Positions 1 to 9,207 of a DNA stretch of 64,000 nucleotides are shown here, in pieces (positions within the stretch are counted from its first letter, which is position 1; each line of letters starts with the position of its first letter). This DNA comes from Conus ventricosus. Its lineage: Eukaryota > Mollusca > Gastropoda > Neogastropoda > Conidae. The stretch is taken from contig CM031601.1 of the NCBI GenBank assembly GCA_018398815.1, positions 34,654,306 through 34,718,305 on the forward strand, read 5' to 3'. Below the pieces are notes generated by a model. The model was not told where the DNA came from, did not search any database, and saw only the letters and a list, made by a program, of their open reading frames with translations. The translations under genes were made by a program, and so were the position numbers.

Positions 1-1275
1 TTACCTGACAGTTCGGAATTTAGAGGCTTTCCCTTATTTGTCCAGATGGTTTATCAGACGTTTCAAATGCCTATTGATGCCGTTGTGTATATTATGACCA
101 GAAATATGCAAAACCATGGCATTATCCTTGATGTAGATAGTGTAATAGTGTATGTTATGGGTTTGTAATAAAAATGATGATGTTGAACTTTTATTAGGCA
201 AAAGACAACAAAAAAAAAAATCTTGAACAAACAAGCAAAAAAGCAAACAAATAAAATACATCATTTTAAAGAGGTAGTTGAACGAAAAGGTTGTCGGCTG
301 TAAGTCCATAAAATTTTACGAATGTTCACATACCTGGCTTGCTGGATTACGTTAACAGCCAGAGAAGTAGATAGAAAAAAATGTTCTCCACGTGTGTAAA
401 CTTGTCCTGTTTGAACTTTTTTGTTAACAATTTTATAGGGTGGGAGTGGGGGAAGGGAGGGGGCAAGGGTTGAATCCACAATCTCTTAACTGAATCAAGT
501 CGCAGCCAAAATGGACCGGTTTGTCCCTCAGATCACACAATTTTTGGCAGTTTTCAAAAAATGAAAAATCAACCACTTCACCTAGGGGCATGAAACATAC
601 ACCATTGGATAAAAGAAACAATATATTTATCAAAAATGTTCACCTTTAGTGAGGAATCCACACAGTTCACATGATGTAAGTAATCTAAAATGATACACAT
701 TTGCAGAAAAACAAAAACTTTTTGTGCACACTGTAATCGACTTCTTCATGCGCTCAGTCCTCCCATACAAGTTCAGTTACACTTCTGAGCACTTGGTATG
801 ACCTACAGAGATAATATATTCATGACAACTGCATAAAAACACAAGAATTTGACCACAAAATGCTTCATCCACTCATGTTTGCACGAACCTACTTCACCCA
901 GGTGCCGCCATGTTCAAAATCGTGTGATCGCAGGAGCTGAGAGTAGGACAATTCAAATCCGTATAAAACTACTACAGAATACACGAAGAAGGTTCTAAGG
1001 GAATCAACTGCAAGAAAAGGCCCTAAGCTGTCCCTGAAACCGAGATTTATTGCCCGTTAATAAAAGGCGGTTTGATTTGAAAATCGTCAAACTCTGTCGG
1101 AAGTATGCGTCCTACACGCCTTCAAGTGATGTGGACAGTGTCGGAAACCCACTTCCGACAAGACTCGATTGAGTTAATGAATAGCCTGTAATATTAGCAA
1201 TTGCAGTGGCTTTATTTCTTTGGTCATTTCAGTCAGTGTGAATAAAAACTTGTATTATCTGATTTTCTTTGACAG
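1..1275. other. Intron or upstream sequence, no gene seen
   Basis: A/T-rich sequence with no open frame that looks protein coding on either strand. There is a short 10-bp inverted pair (tgtcggaagt near 1098 and acttccgaca near 1150). The last bases form a pyrimidine-rich splice acceptor for the exon that follows. Nothing else could be supported. Confidence 0.5.
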
Positions 1276-1367
1276 GTGGATGGCATGGTATGTGTTGTGG
1301 GGAGGACATGGATTTAAAGCAAACAGCGGTTGGACAGGCCATTGTGAAGAAGTATCCACATGCACAG
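1276..1367 (+). CDS. Macrodomain exon (N-terminal part), host PARP14-like gene
   Basis: This internal exon encodes an early part of a macrodomain, the ADP-ribose binding fold. It is bounded by a ttttctttgacag acceptor and a cag|gtatgt donor. Only the phase that uses the first two bases to finish a codon is fully open. It gives 30 codons and ends on a codon boundary, which matches the phase of the exon at 28192. The encoded MDLKQTAVGQAIVKKYPHAQ resembles the segment of macrodomains that follows the NAAN loop and runs into the first long helix. Here the loop reads CCGE, so ADP-ribose contacts may be weak or lost. Exons further upstream lie outside the window. The exon assignment rests on phase, splice sites and family resemblance, without transcript evidence. 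Confidence 0.55.
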
Positions 1368-1855
1368 GTATGTGTGTTTGTTGTGCATTAGGGTGGTTGA
1401 ATACATGTCCACACATATACATGCTTACAAGGAGACGGTTGTCTGGAATTAACTGATGCAAAAAGTTTGGTATATTCAGCTCCCATCCGAGTAAAAGAGA
1501 AAACAAGGTTTAGCAGCAAGGTACTTGCTGTTTATTTTTTAACTCTTAAAAATGTAAGACATGAATGTGTTTATAGTTGTAAGTGATTCAGTTCATTTAG
1601 CCCTGTTTCTTACTAAAAGTACTTAAAATAAATATTTACTTTTTGTCTAATCAAATGTCTTATCCTACTTTGCATAAAATGTCATCCACATCAAGAATCC
1701 TCACACTTGAAAATTTGAGAGAGCAAGGCAGCTAACCATGCGGCCAGTCACAGACAAGCCTGCTGAAGTAGTCATCTTTGATGCACAAGTCCCATCCCAT
1801 TGTCAGTTGAAAAATCAGTTTCCACACCTTTCTGGACAGATTATAGGGAGATGAA
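1368..1855. other. Start of a 26.8-kb intron, no gene seen
   Basis: Intronic A/T-rich sequence between the macrodomain exon and the 42-bp satellite array. No coding signal or named repeat was recognised here. Confidence 0.5.
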
Positions 1856-2376
1856 AGGTGACTGTCCATGGAGCAAGCCTCATCACAGAAGGCTTTAAGG
1901 ATGACTGTCCATGGAGCAAGCCTCATCACAGAAGGCTTTAGGGGTGACTGTCCATGGAGCAAGCCTCATCACAGAAGGCTTTAGGGGTGACTGCCCCATG
2001 GAGCAAGCCTCATCACAGAAGCTTTAGGGTGACTGTCCATGGAGCAAGCCTCATCACAGAAGGCTTTAAGGGTGACTGTCCATGGAGCAAGTCTCATCAC
2101 AGAAGGCTTTAAGGGTGACTGTCCATGGAGCAAGTCTCATCACAGAAGGCTTTAAGGGTGACTGTCCATGGAGCAAGCCTCATCACAGAAGGCTTTAAGG
2201 ATGACTGTCCATGGAGCAAGCCTCATCACAGAAGGCTTTAACTAAGGGTGACTGTCACTGTCCATGGAGCAAGCCTCATCACAAAAGGCTTTAAGGTGAC
2301 TGTCCATGGAGCAAGCCCTCATCACAGAAGGCTTTAAGGGTGACTGTCCATGGAGCAAGCCTCATCACAGAAGGCT
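1856..2376 (+). repeat. 42-bp minisatellite, left half
   Basis: About twelve head-to-tail copies of a unit of roughly 42 bp that contains gactgtccatggagcaagcc and ctcatcacagaaggctttaa. Copies differ by small indels, for example an extra ccc near 1993 and an extra actaagg near 2241. The array breaks off exactly at the left end of the Polinton-like element and resumes at 17371 with the same unit, so the element landed inside one continuous array. Confidence 0.9.
2372..2376 (+). repeat. Target-site duplication, left copy (aggct)
   Basis: The five bases aggct abut the left terminal repeat and recur immediately after the right terminal repeat at 17371-17375. Removing the element plus one copy restores an uninterrupted satellite unit (cacagaaggctttaag). 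Classical Polintons usually make 6-bp duplications, so five is slightly unusual. Confidence 0.75.
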
Positions 2377-2568
2377 AGAGAACAGTAATATGCCGACTCT
2401 ACCCCACTTGCTCCTCCACCGAGTTTTCGGGCGAAAGTGACCTAGAATCAGCATATTACTGTTCTCTGACAAGTAAGACTTCAATAACCAAAAAATAACG
2501 ATTATCTACAAACAAACATACTGTGTAGGGTTATCCGTTTTTAATACTAATTTACTAAACTTTTCAGA
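2377..2568 (+). repeat. Left terminal inverted repeat of the Polinton-like element
   Basis: These 192 bp match the reverse complement of 17180-17370 with only a few differences, among them a one-base indel near 2407. The first 91 bp (2377-2467) form a second, nested palindrome. Its outer arms, 2377-2401 and 2443-2467, pair at 23 of 25 positions around a 41-nt centre containing a tttcg/cgaaa stem. Terminal repeats of protein-primed elements act as replication origins and integrase substrates; that role is inferred here. Confidence 0.92.
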
Positions 2569-2581
2569 TTTCAGTTTTTGC

Positions 2582-3115
2582 TTAATCCTGTGTTTTTTCC
2601 TGATCATTTTCAATAACATCATTTTCACGCATACAGTCATCAAATGCGTCTCTGTCTTTCATGTGAAATAAAACTACAGTCTTTAACTGTTCTCTAAAGT
2701 CTTTTAAAACGGAGTTATATTTTTGACATAAAATCCACACACTTATCCATCATGTCTTCCGCTGAAAGCCAGCTTTGACAAAGTGTTTCTCTTTTTAACT
2801 ATATCTTTTTCTGCCGAACAGTCATCTATAATAAAGAGTGTCTGCGTTCCTTCAAACACTTTATAAAAGTATTCTAAACACTCACTCAGTTTAGTGCTAG
2901 ATTAACTAAATTACGTCATTGTCTGTCCATATAAACCTTCTATCATGATATGCTTTGTTCCTTTTAAGCGTTGGACAGAAAATCACAATATAATCAAAAT
3001 TATAGCGATAAACTGTTTGTAATAGGTCGAGGACAAATATTGTTTTTCCACAACCAGTCTGCCCACAAATCATTGAACAATGAGGGGATTTTATCATAAA
3101 GTTTAACTGCTCCAT
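2582..3115 (-). pseudogene. A32-like (FtsK/HerA) genome-packaging ATPase, broken
   Basis: This is the virion DNA-packaging ATPase of the Polinton group. The first 69 codons are open and carry a clear Walker A motif (GQTGCGKT, about residues 19-26), followed by a YIVIFCPT strand. Further along, in another frame, is a Walker B-like hydrophobic strand ending in IDDCS near 2815-2830, followed by a conserved helix and an AFSGRH segment near 2760. The C-terminus reaches a stop at 2582-2584. At least three frame changes separate these parts, so no full-length protein can be made from this copy. The start at 3115 is preceded by an A/T-rich tract like other genes here. It lies just inside the left terminal repeat. 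The family call is firm, and the exact break points are approximate. Confidence 0.8.
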
Positions 3116-3252
3116 AGTTTTATAACAGAAATTTAATCTAATCCAGTTATTATTTTTATCATGCTCTCTGTCAAAACTTGTTCAGTATAATAAAACCCTA
3201 TGAGGCCTAAATGTGTAAGATTAATCCAATTCAGTTCTGTAAGATTGTTTAT

Positions 3253-3984
3253 TTAAGTCAACATTGATTTGTTGCTTGTTGTTATGATCTTAATATCCTC
3301 ACCATTGTGAAGAACGACGATGGTAACGTTAAGGCGTTTAACGTCTAAGTTTTGCCAGCTAATATTAATTCCTTTTATAAGGACGTCACTAACGCCCACA
3401 ACCCCATCCCTCTCCACATCTTTAAAGACAGAAATTTCAAATATCATTGTGAACGTGTCTCCTAGTTTTCTGCTTGGAAAGAACTGTAATTTTGTAGAAG
3501 CTTTTTTTACAACTGTTCTTTTCTGTGGAGGATGTACGTTTTTTCCCATACGGCGTTTTTCAATTTCTTTCCGACTATTGTCGTCCGGCATAAGACTTAC
3601 ATGTAAAGGGCCAGAGTTGAATGCTTTTCTGAAACTTTTTTGACGGCTAAAATATGTAAATGGGCTTATGAATTCAAATTTTATGTCCCATTCTAAATAT
3701 GGTTCTAAGTGCCATTTGAGGTCAGGTTTTCGAACTATTTTATATTCATACTGGCCAACATTATTTGCCTCTAGATTGCGCAGTTGTTCTAGTTTAGGAA
3801 ACTTTTTGTTGTCGCCAACCTCTTTGCGTTTATAATCACCATCTTTAGTGTACTCAAAACCATACAAAGCGCCTATTTCACCGTTCTGTTCAAAGTCCGC
3901 AACATCTGCAAGGTCTTTTAATTCTAAGGTTATACACCTTACAGGCGCTAATGTAACTCCTGATTCTTCTGGCCCACGCGACAT
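3253..3984 (-). CDS. Intact 243-aa protein of unknown function, possible structural protein
   Basis: A complete frame from ATG at 3984 to a stop at 3253, with no breaks in an element where most long genes are broken. No motif was recognised. The protein has no signal peptide or membrane segment. It mixes charged loops with strand-like stretches near residues 100-110 and 165-215 (for example FTMIFEISVF), and has a basic patch around residues 140-165 (KRRMGKNVHPPQKRTVVKK). Its place between the ATPase and the next small gene, on the same strand, fits a virion component such as a minor capsid or DNA-binding protein. That is inference from position only. The A/T-rich leader aataaaataatacg followed by ttactaaaaaat directly precedes the ATG. 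Confidence 0.7.
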   Translation of the reverse strand: MSRGPEESGVTLAPVRCITLELKDLADVADFEQNGEIGALYGFEYTKDGDYKRKEVGDNKKFPKLEQLRNLEANNVGQYEYKIVRKPDLKWHLEPYLEWDIKFEFISPFTYFSRQKSFRKAFNSGPLHVSLMPDDNSRKEIEKRRMGKNVHPPQKRTVVKKASTKLQFFPSRKLGDTFTMIFEISVFKDVERDGVVGVSDVLIKGINISWQNLDVKRLNVTIVVLHNGEDIKIITTSNKSMLT

Positions 3985-4001
3985 TATTTTTTAGTAACGT
4001 A

Positions 4002-4469
4002 TTATTTTATTTCCAAAACAATGTGCAGGTTATCACATTTCACAACTTTCCCCGCTTTGTCTTTGATTTTTATATTAAATGATCCGACCCTCCCACAAAC
4101 TAATCTTTTAAACTGTAAATTAGGGAATTGTATAATTTCATAATCGCAATATGCAGCTTTCCCTGACGGAAGAGCTCTTAAAACAGTTGAGGGTCTTCCA
4201 TCATATAAGTTTTCATCAGTGCTTAGCTCATCCAAATGAACATAGAGTAATGAATGTAATGCAAGATCGAGCGGATTTTCTCCCTCATAAGTAGTTTTTG
4301 TTTGCTGCAACTCTAAAACTATGAACGGGCAGATGGAAGTTGTAAAGCCTAACATTTTAGCTAGCTCTTTATCAAAAAGGTAACCTACTTCTTCTTCTTC
4401 AGGTTTGAAGGCCAACATTGTTTTTAGATTTGCATTGTTAAGTTTGAGAGCAATGTTGAAGTTACTCAT
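4002..4469 (-). CDS. Intact 155-aa beta-rich protein, possible minor capsid (penton-like) protein
   Basis: A complete frame with ATG at 4469 and a stop at 4002, ending 17 bp before the start of the next minus-strand gene. The second half alternates short hydrophobic strands (FIVLELQ, LLYVHL, FNIKIKD, LHIVLEIK) in a pattern typical of small beta-sandwich proteins. It resembles a class of uncharacterised small proteins seen in Polinton-type elements. No catalytic motif, signal peptide or membrane helix is visible. A single jelly-roll minor capsid role is plausible by size, fold pattern and position next to the ATPase, but it is not demonstrated. The intact frame suggests recent activity or low decay. 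Confidence 0.7.
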   Translation of the reverse strand: MSNFNIALKLNNANLKTMLAFKPEEEEVGYLFDKELAKMLGFTTSICPFIVLELQQTKTTYEGENPLDLALHSLLYVHLDELSTDENLYDGRPSTVLRALPSGKAAYCDYEIIQFPNLQFKRLVCGRVGSFNIKIKDKAGKVVKCDNLHIVLEIK

Positions 4470-4720
4470 TGCTTCTTTTAGCGAGCAAAACCCGTAATAA
4501 CCATCAGGTATTGTTAACTGGCTAACTTTGGCCCCTGTTTTGTCAACTTTTAGAACCTTATTATTCTCTTGGCTTTGCTTATATTAAACCATACGACTTT
4601 GTAGAATATTTCATGGAGCGCGGCCGTTCTGGTTCCGCATTCGTTATTAATAGCATGTTCTAAAAACGAAGGCGGTCTTGAGTTGTTATTGTTACAAACA
4701 TTTTTTAAAACAAATTAAAA
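4470..4720. promoter_or_regulatory. Divergent intergenic region (251 bp)
   Basis: Two genes diverge from this gap: the 155-aa gene to the left and the 397-codon gene to the right. The right edge ends in an A/T-rich leader (ttttttaaaacaaattaaaa) touching the ATG at 4721. It is the longest gap between adjacent genes in the left half of the element. A bidirectional promoter function is inferred. Confidence 0.35.
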
Positions 4721-5912
4721 ATGAGTGCATTCAAATATACTGATGCAAAATATTCTGTTGGGCCGCACTACAATCTTAAAAATATAGCAACTGACACCCT
4801 TGACATTTCTGTGACTCAGTCTGATGCCTTTCATAAAAAGGTGAGTACTCCATTAAGCAGATATCTTAACCCCCCTGTTAAAAAGACTACATCGCAAAAG
4901 TGTGGTTCAGTCATCCGATGCAGTTTTATCAGAACCAGTTAAACTTTGCTGTGTTTTGTGCAACAACTGGGTGTGGAGTGTCGTATGCTGATCACTTAAA
5001 TTATCCTAATCCTTTGGTTAGGTCAGTGTACAGATTTCATTTCTATTACACCTTCAGACGTATTTTGACTGAACTGCAAGCGCCATTACCAAATGACAAA
5101 CCGTTTAATCCCTTCAGCAACAGATAGACATGAAGGCTTTTGAACGAATCTGTAACGAATTCAATATTAACATCAAGACAGACTTTAGACAAAAGTTGGA
5201 TCTTAATCATGGCTTAGGCACCCCATATTATTGGGGCGTGCACAGAAAGTATAACTATGACTGGAATCCTCCTTACACATCTTTCTCTTCAGGCACAGGC
5301 GTTCACCTCGGGTCCATAGAGCAAGAGCATAAAACAGCATGGACAACATTTATCTTAGACACTTCTAAGGGCCTAACTAAAGCAGGAATAGAACGAATAA
5401 ACGACTCTGTTCGTACTTACGTTTGGTGTTTGCTAGGTTCGCAAGCCCAAACGAGATCGAGCATAACTGATCCTTCTACTGGCTTTGACGCGCAAAAACA
5501 GTACTTGGCAAATTTAGAGGACGCCATTAATTCTACAGTTGATTTGCCTTCAAGTATTAAAAGGTACCAAAATGTTTTACAGTACGCAAGATCGAAAGTA
5601 GACTTTGCTGTTGGCACTGGTTTATACATGCTGCCTTCTGACCTCAGGCTCCAGATAGGAACAATAATAAACTACAATAATGAAATCCTTGTGGCAGGCA
5701 ATGAACAGAAAGTCGGAAAAAAAACGAAATAAATTCTGAGCCAGTAATATTGCAAGCAGTAAAAAACAAGATGACCCTCCAAGAATAAGTCATCCAATCC
5801 CCGTGTCCAAAGCCCGAAGACCGTTGAAGACTCGGCAAAGCTCGCGGACTCTGTTCGCGAAGTCAAAAATAATGACCATGAATATGAAAAGACAGCGCTT
5901 GTTCTTGATTAA
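4721..5912 (+). pseudogene. Conserved Polinton-associated protein of unknown function (~397 codons), frameshifted
   Basis: Consecutive open stretches on the plus strand (4721-4900, 4900-5127, 5130-5732, then about 5750-5912) read as one protein with small frame changes near 4900, 5125, 5740 and 5820. The protein is mainly helical, with aromatic-rich segments such as FYQNQLNFAVFCATTGCG near the first break and INDSVRTYVWCLLGSQAQTR in the central part. Its look is familiar from Polinton-type elements of invertebrates, but I know of no established function. The C-terminal 35 residues are acidic and end at 5912. The ATG at 4721 is chosen because it directly follows the A/T-rich leader. The next gene converges from the minus strand only 12 bp away. 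Confidence 0.65.
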
Positions 5913-5923
5913 CTGGCCTAGGA

Positions 5924-7122
5924 TTACTTGGTCTTTATCTTACTAAAAATTAACCCAACTATTAAGAGAACTAATGTCCATAAGTGCTCGGCCATAAAGC
6001 CAACTACTTTGCTTGCAGTAGACAAAAGCCAGCTGACAATACTCCCCAATATTCCTGGTAAAGCGTTTACGGCTTTACCAGCTAATTTTTTTAATAAATT
6101 CGCAAGATGATCAAGCTGTTTTTTTACCCATGATTTATCAGGTGGAGGCGATGGCGGTGGAGGTACTGAACTTTGGCCACCGCCGCCTGTAATAGCCAAC
6201 ACCAATGTACTTATTGGCAAATCCTAAGGCAGTTATAACGCTTGCTAATGTGACTCCTTGCTCTCTAAACAGCGTTCGTATTCGTTCTGCTAGTGTCGTG
6301 TCTTCATATAAAATTTTCCGGATAGTTTCTCTTATTCTATTCACTTGTGTTCGTAATTGGTCTCGGTTAGTAGTCAGCGCTTCTAGTCTTGCTGATCTCT
6401 CTTGTTCAAGATCTTTTAGTCTTTGGGTTATTCTTTCTTTAATATCAGGCCCTAAGTTGGCGTCATCAGCCTCAACGAGTTTTTCTTTTTCTCTTTTTAT
6501 ATGCTCATCTAGTTCACCTAGTTTTGCTAAATTGTTTGTTAATTCGCCTTTGATGGTTCTTAAAGCATGATCAAGGGCCGTTAGTTCTCGCAGGGGTAGC
6601 GGTGAGGCGTGTATAGTCTTTAACGCTGTTTCTTCTGAAAAACTGGATTCTGCCTCTATTGCATTTATTATTTTATCTGCCGATTGATTTAATTCTTTAA
6701 GTTCCATGTTTTGTATTTGGTTAGCTGTTGGGAGTTCCTGCAGTGTGTTTTGAAGTTTAGAAACTGCCTCCGCCCTTAATTTTGGCCTAACAAGACCAAG
6801 GCGATTTTGATCTTTCACACTGAGTCTTTGTATAATTGTACTCTTGGCTAAAAACTTTGATGGGTCTGGTTTAGTTGTAAGCCGAACAAGTTGCCCTTGT
6901 TCGTTTTTTACAGACAAATGATCATCTTTTAATTCAAAATCATTGGGTCTATAAATTTGGGAGGTTCTTGACCTAAACTTTCATAAAATGATTTAACCTT
7001 ACTTTCTGTTAATTCATGCGCATTGAGAGCGTTGAGCGATGTTGTATTAAAGGGATCATTTCACTCATGTCGTCTCCGGGATCAAAAACATCATAATCTT
7101 CTTCAGCTTCAATTCCTGCCAT
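5924..7122 (-). pseudogene. Coiled-coil protein with C-terminal membrane helix, frameshifted
   Basis: The gene probably starts at 7122, where an acidic N-terminus (MAGIEAEEDYDVFDPGDD) follows an A/T-rich leader. A frame change near 7020-6920 leads into a 259-codon open stretch (6917-6138). A second change near 6215 leads into the C-terminal part ending at 5924. The central 150 residues are heptad-like and rich in Leu, Glu, Lys and Arg (for example ITQRLKDLEQERSARLEAL), a likely coiled coil. Next comes a proline run (PPPPSPPP), then an amphipathic/hydrophobic region and a C-terminal membrane segment (LWTLVLLIVGLIF) with a short basic tail. A virion-membrane or minor capsid role is inferred. 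It shares a 38-bp divergent promoter with the capsid candidate. Confidence 0.6.
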
Positions 7123-7160
7123 GTTTTAAATAATTAATTTTTTTATTTTGCTTCATAAAA
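7123..7160. promoter_or_regulatory. 38-bp A/T-rich bidirectional promoter candidate
   Basis: Two start codons face away from each other across 38 bases. The gap is almost entirely A and T and contains ttttaaataatt and tttttttatttt blocks. The same kind of short A/T leader (taaaa or aaaaa just before ATG) precedes most genes of the element. No classical TATA position or splice leader is needed to explain it. Promoter function is inferred from recurrence. Confidence 0.45.
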
Positions 7161-8429
7161 ATGCCACAAGCACATGGCTCGATTCTTGACCCGCATAGAA
7201 AACTGAAAGAGCCCCTTGGCGTGAAGGGAAATAAACGGAATATTATTGTTCCAAATAATCCATCTACTATTGATGCAGATCAAATTCTTACTGTCAAATT
7301 TCCAGACTTAGGAGCGGATGAATTGATTGTGCCAGGCTCTGCACGTCTTACTTTCAAAATAGAACTCGCTTCAACAACAGACCCAAACAGGACAGTTGTC
7401 CAAATCTGGGACGGGCAATCGTTAAGAAAATTTCTATAAAAATTGAGGGGCAAGAAATATTTTCTTTACACAATGCAGACATATTTTTAACCTATTCTGA
7501 TCTATGGCTAACCGGGAATGAAAGGGCTGATCTTGCGTTTCAAGGAATCGAAAATGAAGAAGCACTAAAACATAGAATAGGCGCTGGAGATACTAAAGAC
7601 GGCAAAAAAGTATGTAGCCGTAAATTTTGCGTATGGAAATCGTTTTTTCCATTCCCTTAGATTTTGAGTTGTTTAAAAGCGCATGCGCCGTACTTTCAAG
7701 GAGCATTAAAAGACAGATTGTCATATGAACTAACTTTTAATGAATACAAACGTGTTATCAGATCATCAGACACCGAAGCAAAGTACAGCATTTCTGACAT
7801 CTCGTTAGAGTTTGATGTTGTTAGCAACCCTAATTTAGCAATGCTAATTGCGCACCAATATGAGTCACATTTCCCAATATATTACGAAAGAGTGATTCAT
7901 CATACAACATATCCCAGAAGCAGGGCAGACGCTATATGGAATTTTTAGTTTTAGTGTTGCAGCAAGATCGCTTAAAGGTATTTTATTGCTGTGCGAAGAT
8001 GAAGAACCGTTCAAAAGAGGAAGTGAAAAGTTTTTTAATCCAAAAATAACGAAATACAATGTTCGATTGAGGGTAGTCCTAACCAAATCTACGCTAGCGG
8101 GCTTAAACCTTATCAGCATTTTGATGAAATAAGAAAACTGTTTGGAGGCGGGGGGTGTAGAAATCCAACAGTAGACCTTGTGTCTAAAGATCTGCACCTT
8201 CACAATGTTAGACTTGATGATTATTTAACAACGAAATACGGTTTATGGATTGACCTAAGGTCAACAGAGATAATCAGTTGCATGGAAGCGGAGAACTGTG
8301 AGAGACGTAATAAACATTCAAATTGATAAAGAAGAAGAAGCCGATAAACCGCTTAATGTACATTTGTTTTTATTATATGATGCGCAGCTGAATATTGTAA
8401 ATAACAGATTAGAAAATGTAGTATACTAA
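7161..8429 (+). pseudogene. Major capsid protein candidate (double jelly-roll type), frameshifted
   Basis: About 423 codons run from ATG 7161 to the stop at 8427-8429, with frame changes near 7410, 7600-7660, 7940 and 8060-8280. Many segments look like beta strands: DQILTVKFPDLGADELIVPG (residues ~40-60), a following ARLTFKIELAS strand, and DISLEFDVVSN in the middle. These alternate with aromatic loops (YESHFPIYYERV). Size, strand-rich pattern and position fit a viral jelly-roll capsid protein, which is expected in Polinton-type elements. I did not align it to a reference, so it could instead be another structural protein. It is translated away from the coiled-coil gene and is followed 23 bp later by another structural-type gene. 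Confidence 0.5.
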
Positions 8430-8452
8430 ATTATTTTTATTTTAAAAAAAGC

Positions 8453-9152
8453 ATGTCTGTTCAGGTTTATCCAAATGTGCCTACAGCGCCGCCAAAAGAA
8501 GAGATAGTAGAAAACCCTAGCATAAAAACCTTCAGATTAACAAACATTACGCAAATGCAGCAAGTACTAGAGCAAGACCTTTCAAAATACAGCAAAGCCA
8601 AACGAAGGTATTCTGCTGCCTTTAATGCTGTTACATATGTTAATACTGGAGCATCAACTATAAGTGCTCTATCAGCAGAACGAGTGTTGGTCTCTTAGCA
8701 ACGGGCATAGGCGCACCCGCGCTTTACCTCTAGGAGGTTTGTCTTTAGCTCTCGGCCTGTGTTTCATTAGCTGTAGGTGCTGCCAGCAAAAAAATAAAAA
8801 CTAAACTCCAAAAGCACACAGCTATGGTTCAACTAATAACAGCTAAACTTAGTTCCTTCAAGCTGATAATAAATAAAGCGCTAGCTGACTCAAACATCAC
8901 GGATGAAGAATTTAATCGTTTACAGGCCGATTTTGATGACTACAAAAGACAAAAGTTTGATCTTCAAAGAAAGGCGAGGACAAGTTTTTCTCAACAGCCA
9001 GACGCCGAGCAGATAAAAAAGGAATGCTTAAAAAAAGTAAACGAAACATTAAACTCTGTTCTAAACAGCTCACAGTAACAACATCGAAGGGTGTTTATAC
9101 TTTAGTTTATGAGTCCAAGCACAAAAAGACCGTTGATATTGATTCTGATTAA
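8453..9152 (+). pseudogene. Coiled-coil protein with glycine-rich hydrophobic segment, frameshifted
   Basis: ATG 8453 follows an A/T-rich leader (attttaaaaaaagc). The N-terminal 80 residues include a proline-rich start and a TFRLTNITQMQQVLEQDLSK region. Near 8690-8770 frame changes interrupt a Gly/Ala/Leu-rich hydrophobic segment that probably inserts in a membrane. A helical, charged C-terminal region (8824-9078) follows, with SNITDEEFNRLQADFDDYKR. After another frame change the terminus YESKHKKTVDIDSD stops at 9152. This arrangement of an amphipathic coil around a hydrophobic hairpin recurs in Polinton-type elements. A membrane-active virion role is inferred. Confidence 0.55.
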
Positions 9153-9207
9153 GCCTTGTATTTTTTTTAATTTAAATAAATATGTTGGCTTAGAAAAGAA
9201 AGACAGC

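Noticed and set aside
3320..3643. Plus-strand 107-codon frame
   Set aside because: Antisense shadow of the intact 243-aa minus-strand gene.
6205..6570. Plus-strand 121-codon frame
   Set aside because: Antisense shadow of the coiled-coil gene.
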